A stretch of DNA of 8,552 nucleotides from positions 1 to 8,552 of the forward strand of contig CAMCFW010000072.1 of assembly GCA_945874195.1 (NCBI GenBank). The letters are read 5' to 3'. The stretch's first letter is position 1; each line of letters begins with the position of its first letter. A program made the translations under genes and the position numbers. Source of the DNA: Chryseobacterium gleum (GTDB lineage: Bacteria; Bacteroidota; Bacteroidia; UBA10329). Below, one piece after another: positions 1 to 5,538 of this stretch. The notes beneath the pieces were generated by a model, which ran no database searches, was not told the DNA's origin, and saw nothing but the letters and a program-made list of their open reading frames with translations.

Positions 1-1
1 C

Positions 2-376
2 AAGGAACTGCTCAATTACCTGCTCTTCGAATCTATGGACGAAGATGTCTATGCCCAGCGCATAAAGGAAGAGGTTTCAGAGGCTTTTTCGGCTACCAAC
101 ACTTCGGGGTTCTATTTGGCCAAAAAGAGCATCAGACGCGCGCTTCGCATTGCGAATAAGTACATCAAATATTCTGAACGGCCCGAAACAGAATTGGATG
201 TTCTGCTTCATTTTTGTGAAGAAATGAATAGACTGAATCTGAATTTCAAGACCAGTAAGGTGCTTCTCAATCTGTATGAGCGCCAATTGGTGAAGATCAA
301 AGATGTCTATGCCGATCTGCACGAAGACCTTCAATTCGATTTCAAGGAAAGGTTGGGATTTCTAGGTATTTCGTAA
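2..376 (+). CDS. Unrecognised protein, C-terminal part (5' end outside window)
   Basis: The frame is open from the first bases of the window, so the gene very likely starts upstream. The ATG at 35 is probably internal, because the codons before it (KELLNYLLFES) read as ordinary helical protein. About 124 residues are visible, ending at the TAA at 374-376. The sequence is charged, rich in K, E and L, and looks entirely alpha-helical. It has no signal peptide, membrane segment or cysteine cluster, so it is probably cytoplasmic. Notable stretches are SGFYLAKKSIRRALRIANKY in the middle and LHEDLQFDFKERLGFL near the end. I do not recognise the family and assign no function. It is followed after 48 bases by the leucine-rich-repeat gene on the same strand. 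Coding status is well supported by length and composition. Confidence 0.75.
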   Translation, partial: KELLNYLLFESMDEDVYAQRIKEEVSEAFSATNTSGFYLAKKSIRRALRIANKYIKYSERPETELDVLLHFCEEMNRLNLNFKTSKVLLNLYERQLVKIKDVYADLHEDLQFDFKERLGFLGIS

Positions 377-424
377 GATGAATTGATTAATTTCATCTTT
401 GAATTTCATTGATTCATCGATAAA

Positions 425-883
425 ATGGCCAGGATACTCGTTTTCGGATGGTTTGTTCTGCTTGCAGCAGCAGCGTCAGCGCAGGATGGGGCAATGAAAG
501 GAATTGATGCCTACTTCACTGAAGATGGTTTTTACGATAATCTTGAAGATGCGCTTTCGAATGAAGAAACGGCCCTTTATCTCGATCTGAGCCTCCGTTC
601 ACCCAAACTGACCAAGGTGCCAGATGATGTTTTCAAACTCACTAACCTAAAATACCTTGAGCTGGGTTATAACCAGATGGGGGCTATTGATGACCGTATC
701 GTTGAACTGGTGCACTTGGAGGTGTTGGGATTGAACGGCAACCGCTATTTGAATTCAGTTTCCGCGAAACTGGCCGAATTACCCAACCTGAAAGAGCTGC
801 ATGTGAAGGACACGGGGCTTACCAGCGAACAGGTTAAATCTCTGCGGAGTGCCCTCGGAGCGAAGTGCACAGTGGAGCAATGA
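425..883 (+). CDS. Secreted leucine-rich-repeat protein
   Basis: A 152-residue protein. It begins with a typical Sec signal peptide: a short basic start, a hydrophobic core around residues 4-18, and a likely cleavage after ASA or ASAQ near residue 19-20. From about residue 50 to the end there are three to four leucine-rich repeats of roughly 23-24 residues, with cores such as LTNLKYLELGYNQ, LVHLEVLGLNGN and LPNLKELHVKDTGL. The final GAKCTVEQ resembles the capping end seen in other Bacteroidota repeat proteins. Leucine-rich repeats form curved solenoids used for protein binding. Here the protein would act in the periplasm or outside the cell, and its partner cannot be told. The ATG at 425 is chosen because it gives a complete signal peptide. 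The stop lies 7 bases from the stop of the convergent transporter gene. Confidence 0.85.
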   Translation: MARILVFGWFVLLAAAASAQDGAMKGIDAYFTEDGFYDNLEDALSNEETALYLDLSLRSPKLTKVPDDVFKLTNLKYLELGYNQMGAIDDRIVELVHLEVLGLNGNRYLNSVSAKLAELPNLKELHVKDTGLTSEQVKSLRSALGAKCTVEQ

Positions 884-890
884 TCCCACG

Positions 891-1304
891 TCAGTGTGGA
901 AGCTTTTTTTTGAGCAATCCGTAAAGAAACGCCCCGAAAACGGCTGAAAGTATCGGCACCACCATGACCGTGTAGCCCGCACCAAAATTGACGAACAATG
1001 GACCCGGACACGACCCCGTGAACGCCCAACCAATACCGAAAATGAACCCACCGATCAGCGTTGCCTTCATGTGCAGATCTTTAGGTTTGGGTCTAATTGA
1101 CTGGCCGTCCAAATCCTTGGTTTTCAATCGCTTCAGCACCTGCAATGAGATAATGCCAACGATGACGGCAGTTCCGATGATGCCGTACATGTGAAAACTC
1201 TGGAAGTGGAACATCTCCTGAATACGGAACCACGATACGGCCTCCGATTTCACCATGATGATCCCGAAGATCACACCCACCACCACGAACCGCAGATTTC
1301 TCAT
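891..1304 (-). CDS. YeeE/YedE-type transporter half protein (DUF6691-like, C-terminal half)
   Basis: A 137-residue membrane protein with about four hydrophobic segments (roughly residues 5-20, 40-57, 80-97 and 108-132). It carries the conserved signature FTGSCPGPLFVNFGAG around residues 96-110, with Cys99 in the position typical of the family. This family is the short second subunit of two-gene YeeE/YedE systems; single-chain relatives such as TsuA import thiosulfate, and related pairs are linked to sulfur-compound transport. The frame extends upstream to 1517, but the ATG at 1304 is preferred. It overlaps the stop of the partner gene as ATGA, a classic coupling arrangement, and the upstream extension has no membrane character and reads as a shadow of the partner gene. 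The substrate (thiosulfate, sulfide-related or other) is inferred from family only. Confidence 0.88.
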   Translation of the reverse strand: MRNLRFVVVGVIFGIIMVKSEAVSWFRIQEMFHFQSFHMYGIIGTAVIVGIISLQVLKRLKTKDLDGQSIRPKPKDLHMKATLIGGFIFGIGWAFTGSCPGPLFVNFGAGYTVMVVPILSAVFGAFLYGLLKKKLPH

Positions 1305-1864
1305 AGGTTGAAGATCAGTGGAATGAGAATGAGACTTGACACCAGCCCGCCTGCAAAGAATCCGATGGTTGCGAGCAGCGATGGCAATTGCAGGTCGCTG
1401 AGCCCAGAAATAGCATGGCCTGATGTGCAACCGCCTGCATAGCGCGAACCGAATCCGATCAATAGCCCACCGATCACCAAAAAGATGAAACCGTTCAATG
1501 TGGTGAGAGCACTCCAATTGAACAGCTGATCAGGCATGAGACCCACATTCTGTTCCATACCGAGCGATCTGAGGTCGTTGATGGTGGCCGTGGAAATATT
1601 CACCATATACCCGTCAGCGGTCAGGAAATGCGAAGCGATGTAGCCTCCAAAAACCGAACTCAGCAAGAAGATGAGATTCGGTAGTCTTTCCTTCCGGTTA
1701 AATTTGAAATGATCCGATAGACGTTGTGCGCCAAGTAGCCCGCACATCGTATCAAGGTTGGTGGAAACTCCAAAACTGCTACCAAGCCATAGCATGGCCG
1801 GAACCAGCAATCCGAGCAGGATGCCGCTCACATACCAAGGCCAAGGTTCGAAAAGGAATTCCAT
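1301..1864 (-). CDS. YeeE/YedE-type sulfur-compound transporter half protein (N-terminal half)
   Basis: A 187-residue integral inner-membrane protein with about four hydrophobic segments (roughly residues 10-30, 66-84, 120-139 and 162-184). The family signature GFGSRYAGGCTSGHAISGLS lies at residues 137-156 and contains Cys146; a second conserved-looking cysteine is Cys41 in DTMCGLLGAQ. Together with Cys99 of the downstream partner this gives three cysteines, the number implicated in substrate relay in the one-chain thiosulfate transporter TsuA. That parallel is from family knowledge, and the transported compound here is unproven. The stop overlaps the next gene's start by four bases, so the two subunits are probably made in equal amounts. 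None of the usual sulfur-oxidation partners (metallo-hydrolase, rhodanese, ArsR-type regulator) is visible nearby. The start is the ATG at 1864. Confidence 0.9.
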   Translation of the reverse strand: MEFLFEPWPWYVSGILLGLLVPAMLWLGSSFGVSTNLDTMCGLLGAQRLSDHFKFNRKERLPNLIFLLSSVFGGYIASHFLTADGYMVNISTATINDLRSLGMEQNVGLMPDQLFNWSALTTLNGFIFLVIGGLLIGFGSRYAGGCTSGHAISGLSDLQLPSLLATIGFFAGGLVSSLILIPLIFNL

Positions 1865-1879
1865 TTATAGCTGCCTAAA

Positions 1880-1899
1880 GAACGCTAACATCAGCGTTC
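1880..1899. promoter_or_regulatory. Perfect 7-bp inverted repeat upstream of the transporter pair
   Basis: The arms GAACGCT (1880-1886) and AGCGTTC (1893-1899) are exact reverse complements around a 6-base spacer. The element sits 15 bases before the transporter ATG and about 50 bases after the stop of the preceding minus-strand gene. It could be an operator for the transporter genes, a leader hairpin, or a weak terminator of the Vsr cassette. No strong T-tract follows on the minus strand, so a simple intrinsic terminator is less likely. Confidence 0.5.
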
Positions 1900-1948
1900 G
1901 CAGTGCGATTTTGGATACATAAACCAAAATTTTGCGAAAACGTTCCGA

Positions 1949-2371
1949 TTAGCTGTATTTATTGATTGAGTGATGGTCCTCGTTGTCGCGCTCAATGCTG
2001 TCCTTTACCGCTTCGATCTTCTTGGCCACCATGGCCAATTCGTTGTGGCCGTTGGTGCGCAGCCAATCAAAAGCACCTTCATCGCCATCGCCCACCGCGG
2101 CAACCTTGGCCAAAGGCGTGAATCCGTGTTGAACAAGCCAAACGATGGCCTTCTTGTCGCCCTCTGCGCCATGTATGCTTGCCATCAGGTGCTGAAATCC
2201 GTTCTGCATCAACCATGCGCGGGCCTCTTCGTTGTGGTAGAGCGCAAAGACATAAAGGCCCAATTCTTTGTATTCGCTGGCCAACAACCAATCACGCAAC
2301 TGCTTGTTGCCTCCTATGGCTTCGGCCCAGGCCACGAGGATTTTAGCTGGATACTTCAAATCAACGTTCAA
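1949..2371 (-). CDS. Unrecognised protein built of 25-residue W-L repeats
   Basis: A 140-residue soluble protein without signal peptide or membrane segment. It contains tandem repeats of exactly 25 residues anchored by Trp28, Trp53, Trp78 and Trp103. The unit reads roughly WLxxxGFxxLAxxxxxxxGDxxAxx, for example WLMQNGFQHLMASIHGAEGD and WLVQHGFTPLAKVAAVGDGD. Each unit looks like a helix pair, suggesting a small alpha-solenoid for protein binding. I do not recognise a named family. The last part, KKIEAVKDSIERDNEDHH, is charged. No ATG lies upstream of the first repeat. The most distal start is the TTG at 2371, directly after the TAA of the Vsr gene and in the same frame; another TTG is at 2359. 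The start is therefore uncertain, but the coding region is convincing. It is the last gene of the cassette with the membrane protein and Vsr. Confidence 0.75.
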   Translation of the reverse strand: MNVDLKYPAKILVAWAEAIGGNKQLRDWLLASEYKELGLYVFALYHNEEARAWLMQNGFQHLMASIHGAEGDKKAIVWLVQHGFTPLAKVAAVGDGDEGAFDWLRTNGHNELAMVAKKIEAVKDSIERDNEDHHSINKYS

Positions 2372-2396
2372 TTAAGAATGAGCAATTAACAATTGG
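2369..2396. repeat. Degenerate 7-base tandem repeat at the vsr / repeat-protein junction
   Basis: Four consecutive 7-base units start at 2369, 2376, 2383 and 2390. Units 1 and 3 are identical (CAATTAA on the plus strand, TTAATTG on the minus strand), unit 4 differs at its last two bases, and unit 2 is more diverged. The array contains the last Vsr codons, the Vsr stop codon and the TTG proposed as start of the next gene. Confidence 0.6.
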
Positions 2397-2830
2397 TTCA
2401 CGCCTTCCACTTGTTCCGAAAGGTCGTGTTTCATTTCGCATTCCCAAATAACGAGAACTTTCCAGTTTTCTTGCTCCAGGGCATGGATCTTCTCTTGGTC
2501 GCGATCCACGTTGCGTGCGAATTTCGCCAGCCAAAAGTCGGAATTGTTCTTGGACATGGATAACTTGCAAGTTGGGCAGCGGTGCCAGAAACAGCCGTTG
2601 AGGAATATGGCGACCTTCTTTCCCGGAAAAGTGATGTCGGGTTTACCGGATGCTTTCTTCCAATGCAAGCGATAGCCTCGAATTCCGGCCTTCCACAGCG
2701 CTTTTCGGAACACGATCTCGGGCTTGGTGTCCTTGCTCTTGTTCGAACGCATGTAGCGGCTCACTGTTTCGTTGAGCGGCAGAGGCGAACGCTCGTCCCG
2801 TAAGTACGGTTTCGGTACTTTAATTATCAC
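2372..2830 (-). CDS. vsr: Very short patch repair (Vsr) endonuclease
   Basis: A 152-residue protein of the Vsr family, PD-(D/E)XK-fold nickases that cut 5' of the T in T:G mismatches arising from deamination of 5-methylcytosine. Visible hallmarks, numbered from the GTG at 2830, are: KDTKPE with Glu38; GKPDIT with Asp65, the catalytic metal-binding aspartate; the zinc and active-site segment LNGCFWHRCPTC at 77-88 with His83; FWLAKFARNVDRD at 99-111; and VLVIWECE at 125-132. The length matches the family. The frame is open to 2914, but those codons overlap the upstream membrane gene; the GTG sits 5 bases after that gene's stop, with a GAGGA just before it. The residue equivalent to His64 of E. 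coli Vsr is Asn78. Vsr genes usually lie beside a cytosine-5 methyltransferase; none is visible here. Confidence 0.93.
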   Translation of the reverse strand: MIIKVPKPYLRDERSPLPLNETVSRYMRSNKSKDTKPEIVFRKALWKAGIRGYRLHWKKASGKPDITFPGKKVAIFLNGCFWHRCPTCKLSMSKNNSDFWLAKFARNVDRDQEKIHALEQENWKVLVIWECEMKHDLSEQVEGVNQLLIAHS

Positions 2831-2835
2831 GTTCC

Positions 2836-3120
2836 TCAAATATTGAATACAACATAGATCATGAACAACACGCCCAGCAAACCAACAGTGAACGAAGAGA
2901 GCCACGTGCGCCACGGATCATTGAAAAGCCTGTTGAACAGAAGCGATAGGAGCATCTGAAAAAACCAAAGGATGGCCACATAGATCGCAAAGACCACCCA
3001 ATTGCCCCAAACCAACATCCACTTGAAATTGTAATAGCCTTCGTCTATGTAGCATAAGAAGGTCGTTAGCAGCACAGCAGTGGCCAAATGTATCTTCCAA
3101 TGTGGGGAACGATCTTTCAT
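2836..3120 (-). CDS. Small three-helix membrane protein, unrecognised
   Basis: A 94-residue protein with three hydrophobic segments, at about residues 10-25, 34-61 and 74-92. The second is very rich in aromatic residues (MLVWGNWVVFAIYVAILWFF). A short charged linker with FNRLFNDPWRTW separates helices two and three, and the N-terminus MKDRSPHWKIH is basic. It is probably an inner-membrane protein. No motif identifies a function. Start and stop are clear: ATG at 3120 and TGA at 2836-2838. The Vsr gene begins 5 bases downstream on the same strand, so the two are almost certainly co-transcribed and perhaps translationally coupled. This makes it the first gene of the cassette; any functional link to DNA repair or defence is speculation from position alone. 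Confidence 0.8.
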   Translation of the reverse strand: MKDRSPHWKIHLATAVLLTTFLCYIDEGYYNFKWMLVWGNWVVFAIYVAILWFFQMLLSLLFNRLFNDPWRTWLSSFTVGLLGVLFMIYVVFNI

Positions 3121-3219
3121 TTCTAGCTAATTTGTTCGACAAACTTTATTGCTCGGTAAATATTGCATGGGCATTTCATTTTGTGGAACCGGAACTTATC
3201 GAATTGCAAGATGATCAAG

Positions 3220-3227
3220 TAATTTTG
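3220..3227 (+). promoter_or_regulatory. Candidate -7 promoter box (TAATTTTG) of the lipoprotein gene
   Basis: TAATTTTG matches the Bacteroidota -7 consensus TAnnTTTG and lies 40 bases before the lipoprotein ATG, giving a leader of roughly 35 bases. A well-spaced -33 TTG is not evident. It lies in the 147-base gap between two divergent genes. Confidence 0.4.
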
Positions 3228-3267
3228 AGCATGTGCAACGTGATTCCGCACGTCTAAATCAAACTCA

Positions 3268-3663
3268 ATGATCATTCGCTACATCCTCTTGGTTTCAGTC
3301 TCTGCACTTTGCATCACTTCCTGCAAAAAAGAGAATCCACCAGAATTGACGACTGAATGGAAACTGATCGAGCAACTCATGGATCCAGGAGACGGAAGTG
3401 GAACCTTTCAGCCCGTTACCAGCGACAAGACCATCGAATTCTTCAACGATGGAACCGTTACGTCAAACGGAGATCTGTGCACCATGAGTTCACTTTCGGG
3501 TACCGGAAGTTCGGGTACCTACGATGAAACTGAAATGATCGTCACGGCAGATAATTGTGGTATCGCAACGTTCGAGATACGCTATGAACTTTCGGGCGAT
3601 TATCTGATCCTCAGCTATCCTTGTATTGAACCTTGCCGGGAGAAGTATGAGGCAATAGATTGA
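3268..3663 (+). CDS. Lipocalin-like lipoprotein (hypothetical)
   Basis: A 131-residue lipoprotein. The first 18 residues form a lipoprotein signal peptide ending in the lipobox ITSC, so Cys19 would be lipidated by signal peptidase II processing. The mature start CKKENPP is typical of Bacteroidota lipoproteins, with no acidic retention signal at +2. The rest is probably a beta-rich domain: WKLIEQLMDPGDGSGTFQPV, then strands around TIEFFNDGTV, GTYDETEMIVTA and YELSGDYLILSY. This pattern resembles the lipocalin-like lipoproteins common in this phylum, which are mostly of unknown function. The mature part has four further cysteines (71, 97, 119 and 123) that could form two disulfides in the periplasm or at the cell surface. 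It is a single gene, divergent from the membrane protein and converging on the small gene at 3666. Ligand unknown. Confidence 0.85.
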   Translation: MIIRYILLVSVSALCITSCKKENPPELTTEWKLIEQLMDPGDGSGTFQPVTSDKTIEFFNDGTVTSNGDLCTMSSLSGTGSSGTYDETEMIVTADNCGIATFEIRYELSGDYLILSYPCIEPCREKYEAID

Positions 3664-3665
3664 CT

Positions 3666-3890
3666 TCAGTAAGAATAGCAGTCGATGAACGATACCATCG
3701 AGTCGGGAATCATTTCTACCAGAGTGATGTCCTTCGAACGCGAATAGTCCTTCACTCGATTCATCGGAACAAACTGCCAAATCACTTGGTCGTTCTCAGT
3801 TTTTCTTCTCAGCACGAGGCCGTATTTTCTGCGACCGTCCACCAGTCCGACCGTATATTCAATTCCAGCAGAGTTTTCTATCGCTTCCAT
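3666..3890 (-). CDS. Small hypothetical protein (74 residues)
   Basis: A short frame beginning with ATG at 3890 and ending 2 bases from the stop of the convergent lipoprotein gene. The protein has alternating hydrophobic and charged residues that suggest a compact beta-sheet domain (EYTVGLVDGRRKYGLVLRRK, then QVIWQFVPMNRVKDYSR, then ITLVEMIPDSMVSFIDCYSY). It has no signal peptide or membrane segment. Its amino-acid composition is normal for a soluble protein and better than that of the overlapping frames on either strand, and it fits neatly between neighbours, so I consider it real. I do not recognise the family. It could be a small RNA-binding or SH3-like fold, but nothing in the sequence proves this. 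Confidence 0.6.
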   Translation of the reverse strand: MEAIENSAGIEYTVGLVDGRRKYGLVLRRKTENDQVIWQFVPMNRVKDYSRSKDITLVEMIPDSMVSFIDCYSY

Positions 3891-4003
3891 AGTTCCAAAT
3901 GTCTGCAGTGCGTGTTAATAGAACTGAATTTGAATACCACATTTGATCTACCATTGCGTTAAATGGAGTTTAATTTTCTACCCATCAGCACACACTTGCT
4001 TTG

Positions 4004-4020
4004 AGCGTGCCCAACACGCT
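4004..4020. promoter_or_regulatory. Perfect 6-bp inverted repeat upstream of the helicase gene
   Basis: The arms AGCGTG (4004-4009) and CACGCT (4015-4020) pair exactly around a 5-base spacer. The element lies just upstream of the proposed helicase -7 box, where a repressor site could block transcription. It is not followed by a T-tract on either strand, so it is not an obvious terminator. Confidence 0.35.
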
Positions 4021-4028
4021 GATTAGCG

Positions 4029-4036
4029 TAGCTTTG
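4029..4036 (+). promoter_or_regulatory. Candidate -7 promoter box (TAGCTTTG) of the helicase gene
   Basis: TAGCTTTG matches TAnnTTTG exactly. A TTTG at 4000-4003 might be the -33 element, although the 25-base spacing is longer than the usual 19-21. Transcription would begin near 4042, leaving a leader of about 36 bases to the ATG at 4079. This argues against the longer TTG start at 4001. Confidence 0.45.
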
Positions 4037-4078
4037 CCAGCAGGAAACCGATTTCCGAAAGCCCCTTCAGATAAAGAA

Positions 4079-5440
4079 ATGATGGAATCGTTTGATGAAT
4101 TGAACCTGAACAGATCGCTGCGACTTGGTATCGATGAACTCAGGTTTGAACAGCCCACACCAATTCAGGAAAAGGCATTCCCGGTCATCATGTCGGGCAA
4201 GAATGTGGTGGGCATTGCCCAAACGGGAACCGGCAAGACCCTGGCCTATGCCATGCCTATTCTGCAGCAATGGAAATTCAGCAAACAACTGAATGCCACA
4301 GTGCTCATTCTGGTGCCGACCCGCGAACTGGTGTTGCAGGTGGTGGAACAGATCGAGCTCTATGCTGCGTATCTCAGCGTAAGGGTTGTTGGGGTTTATG
4401 GAGGAACCAACATCAACACCCAGGCTCACACCTTGGCCGAAGGAGTGGACATTCTGGTGGGCACACCAGGAAGACTTTACGATCTGGCCATTTCGCGGGC
4501 TGCCAATCTGAAAGGCATCAAGAAACTGGTTATCGATGAAGTGGACGTGATGCTCGACCTCGGATTCAGATTTCAGATCACGAACATCTTCGAACTCCTT
4601 CCAGAGAAAAGGCAGAACATCATGTTCTCGGCCACCATGACAGATGAGGTTTCTGAACTGATAGATGAGTTTTTTATTGCCCCTGAACGGATTTCAATTG
4701 CCATGAGCGGAACCCCGCTCGACAATATTTCGCAGAGCGCTTACCGCGTGCCCAACTTCTATACAAAGGTCAATCTGCTGGCCAGTTTGCTTCGCGATAA
4801 GGCGGAGTTCAGAAAAGTGCTGGTATTTGTGCCGAGCAAAAAGGCGGCCGACCTGCTTTTCGATGCCCTTACCCCAAGTTTTGGGCGAGAAATGGGTGTC
4901 ATTCACTCCAACAAATCGCAGAACTACCGCATCCGTTCCATCGAACAGTTCAATGCAGGCAAGCAGCGCATTCTTATTGCCACAGACGTGATGGCCCGCG
5001 GTCTCGACCTCGAAATGATATCGCATGTCATCAATGTCGATGTTCCGAAATTCCCCGAAAACTACATGCATCGCATTGGCCGCACCGGCAGAGCAGAGCA
5101 GGAGGGAAGGTCCATTCTATTCTATACCGAAGACGAGACCGAAGCCAAATTGGCCATCGAAATGCTCATGGACATGGAGATACCGCTCGAAGAAATGCCT
5201 GACGATGTGGAGGTATCTGATCAACTCATTGCCGAAGAGCGCCCCAAGCCTAAGGACACCAAGAACCCACTTCGGAATTTCGATCTGACATTGGATGGAG
5301 GTGGCGCCTTTCACGAAAAAAAGGAGAAGAACCAGAAGGTCAACCAAGGTGGCTCTTATCGTCCCAAAATAGCCAAGAAGTATAAGAAGCCCATCACGCG
5401 TGGCAGCAAGAGCATCAACAACGCAAAGAAGAAAAAGTAG
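4079..5440 (+). CDS. DEAD-box ATP-dependent RNA helicase
   Basis: A 453-residue cytoplasmic enzyme that would unwind RNA duplexes using ATP, in ribosome assembly, mRNA turnover or cold adaptation. Numbered from the ATG at 4079, all core motifs are present in order: Q motif FEQPTPIQ (23-30), Walker A AQTGTGKT (47-54), PTREL (80-84), TPGR (129-132), motif II DEVD (153-156), SAT (184-186), ATDVMARGLD (301-310) and HRIGRTGR (331-338). Motif II reads DEVD instead of DEAD. After the two RecA-like domains (ending near residue 360) comes an acidic stretch and then a basic tail of Lys and Arg residues ending KKKK, probably a non-specific RNA-binding extension. A frame extension to TTG 4001 exists, but it contains the likely promoter, and MESFDELNLNRSL is a normal start for this family; ATG 4082 is an equal alternative. 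The exact subfamily is not assigned. Confidence 0.95.
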   Translation: MMESFDELNLNRSLRLGIDELRFEQPTPIQEKAFPVIMSGKNVVGIAQTGTGKTLAYAMPILQQWKFSKQLNATVLILVPTRELVLQVVEQIELYAAYLSVRVVGVYGGTNINTQAHTLAEGVDILVGTPGRLYDLAISRAANLKGIKKLVIDEVDVMLDLGFRFQITNIFELLPEKRQNIMFSATMTDEVSELIDEFFIAPERISIAMSGTPLDNISQSAYRVPNFYTKVNLLASLLRDKAEFRKVLVFVPSKKAADLLFDALTPSFGREMGVIHSNKSQNYRIRSIEQFNAGKQRILIATDVMARGLDLEMISHVINVDVPKFPENYMHRIGRTGRAEQEGRSILFYTEDETEAKLAIEMLMDMEIPLEEMPDDVEVSDQLIAEERPKPKDTKNPLRNFDLTLDGGGAFHEKKEKNQKVNQGGSYRPKIAKKYKKPITRGSKSINNAKKKK

Positions 5441-5500
5441 GCTTTTCAGGAATTGGCTTGATGTTGTTGCTGGACCACTGTATCCTTGTGGATCTCGGTT

Positions 5501-5508
5501 TACCTTCG
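5501..5508 (+). promoter_or_regulatory. Possible -7 promoter box (TACCTTCG) of truA
   Basis: TACCTTCG differs by one base from TAnnTTTG and lies 30 bases before the truA ATG, giving a leader of about 25 bases. No well-spaced -33 element is clear. truA could equally be read through from the helicase, whose stop is 98 bases upstream with no convincing terminator between. Confidence 0.25.
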
Positions 5509-5538
5509 ATGATCAGGTCACTTTTTAATCTTAAGCAG

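Noticed and set aside
377..400. GATGAA/TTCATC hairpin after the first gene as an intrinsic terminator
   Set aside because: The stem is short and AT-rich, the loop is 9 bases, and only three T residues follow; common by chance in such sequence.
1305..1517. N-terminal extension of the second transporter gene to 1517 (208-residue version)
   Set aside because: The extra 71 residues overlap the partner gene, have no membrane character, and ignore the ATGA-coupled start at 1304.
1970..2389. 139-residue plus-strand frame opposite the repeat protein
   Set aside because: It is an antisense shadow. The minus frame has exact 25-residue repeats and sits in an operon, while the plus frame shows no recognisable structure.
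2831..2914. Longer Vsr start at 2914
   Set aside because: The extension overlaps the membrane-protein gene, reads unlike a Vsr N-terminus, and the GTG at 2830 gives the usual family length.
3660..3962. 100-residue plus-strand frame between the lipoprotein and the helicase
   Set aside because: It overlaps the better-supported 74-residue minus gene, and its sequence shows no signal, domain or plausible fold pattern.
4067..4429. 120-residue minus-strand frame opposite the helicase N-terminal region
   Set aside because: It overlaps the conserved Q motif, Walker A and PTREL coding region of the helicase, and its own sequence shows no family pattern.
5430..5450. AAAAG/CTTTT inverted repeat across the helicase stop as a terminator
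   Set aside because: It is a five-pair AT-rich stem overlapping the lysine codons of the C-terminus, too weak to call.
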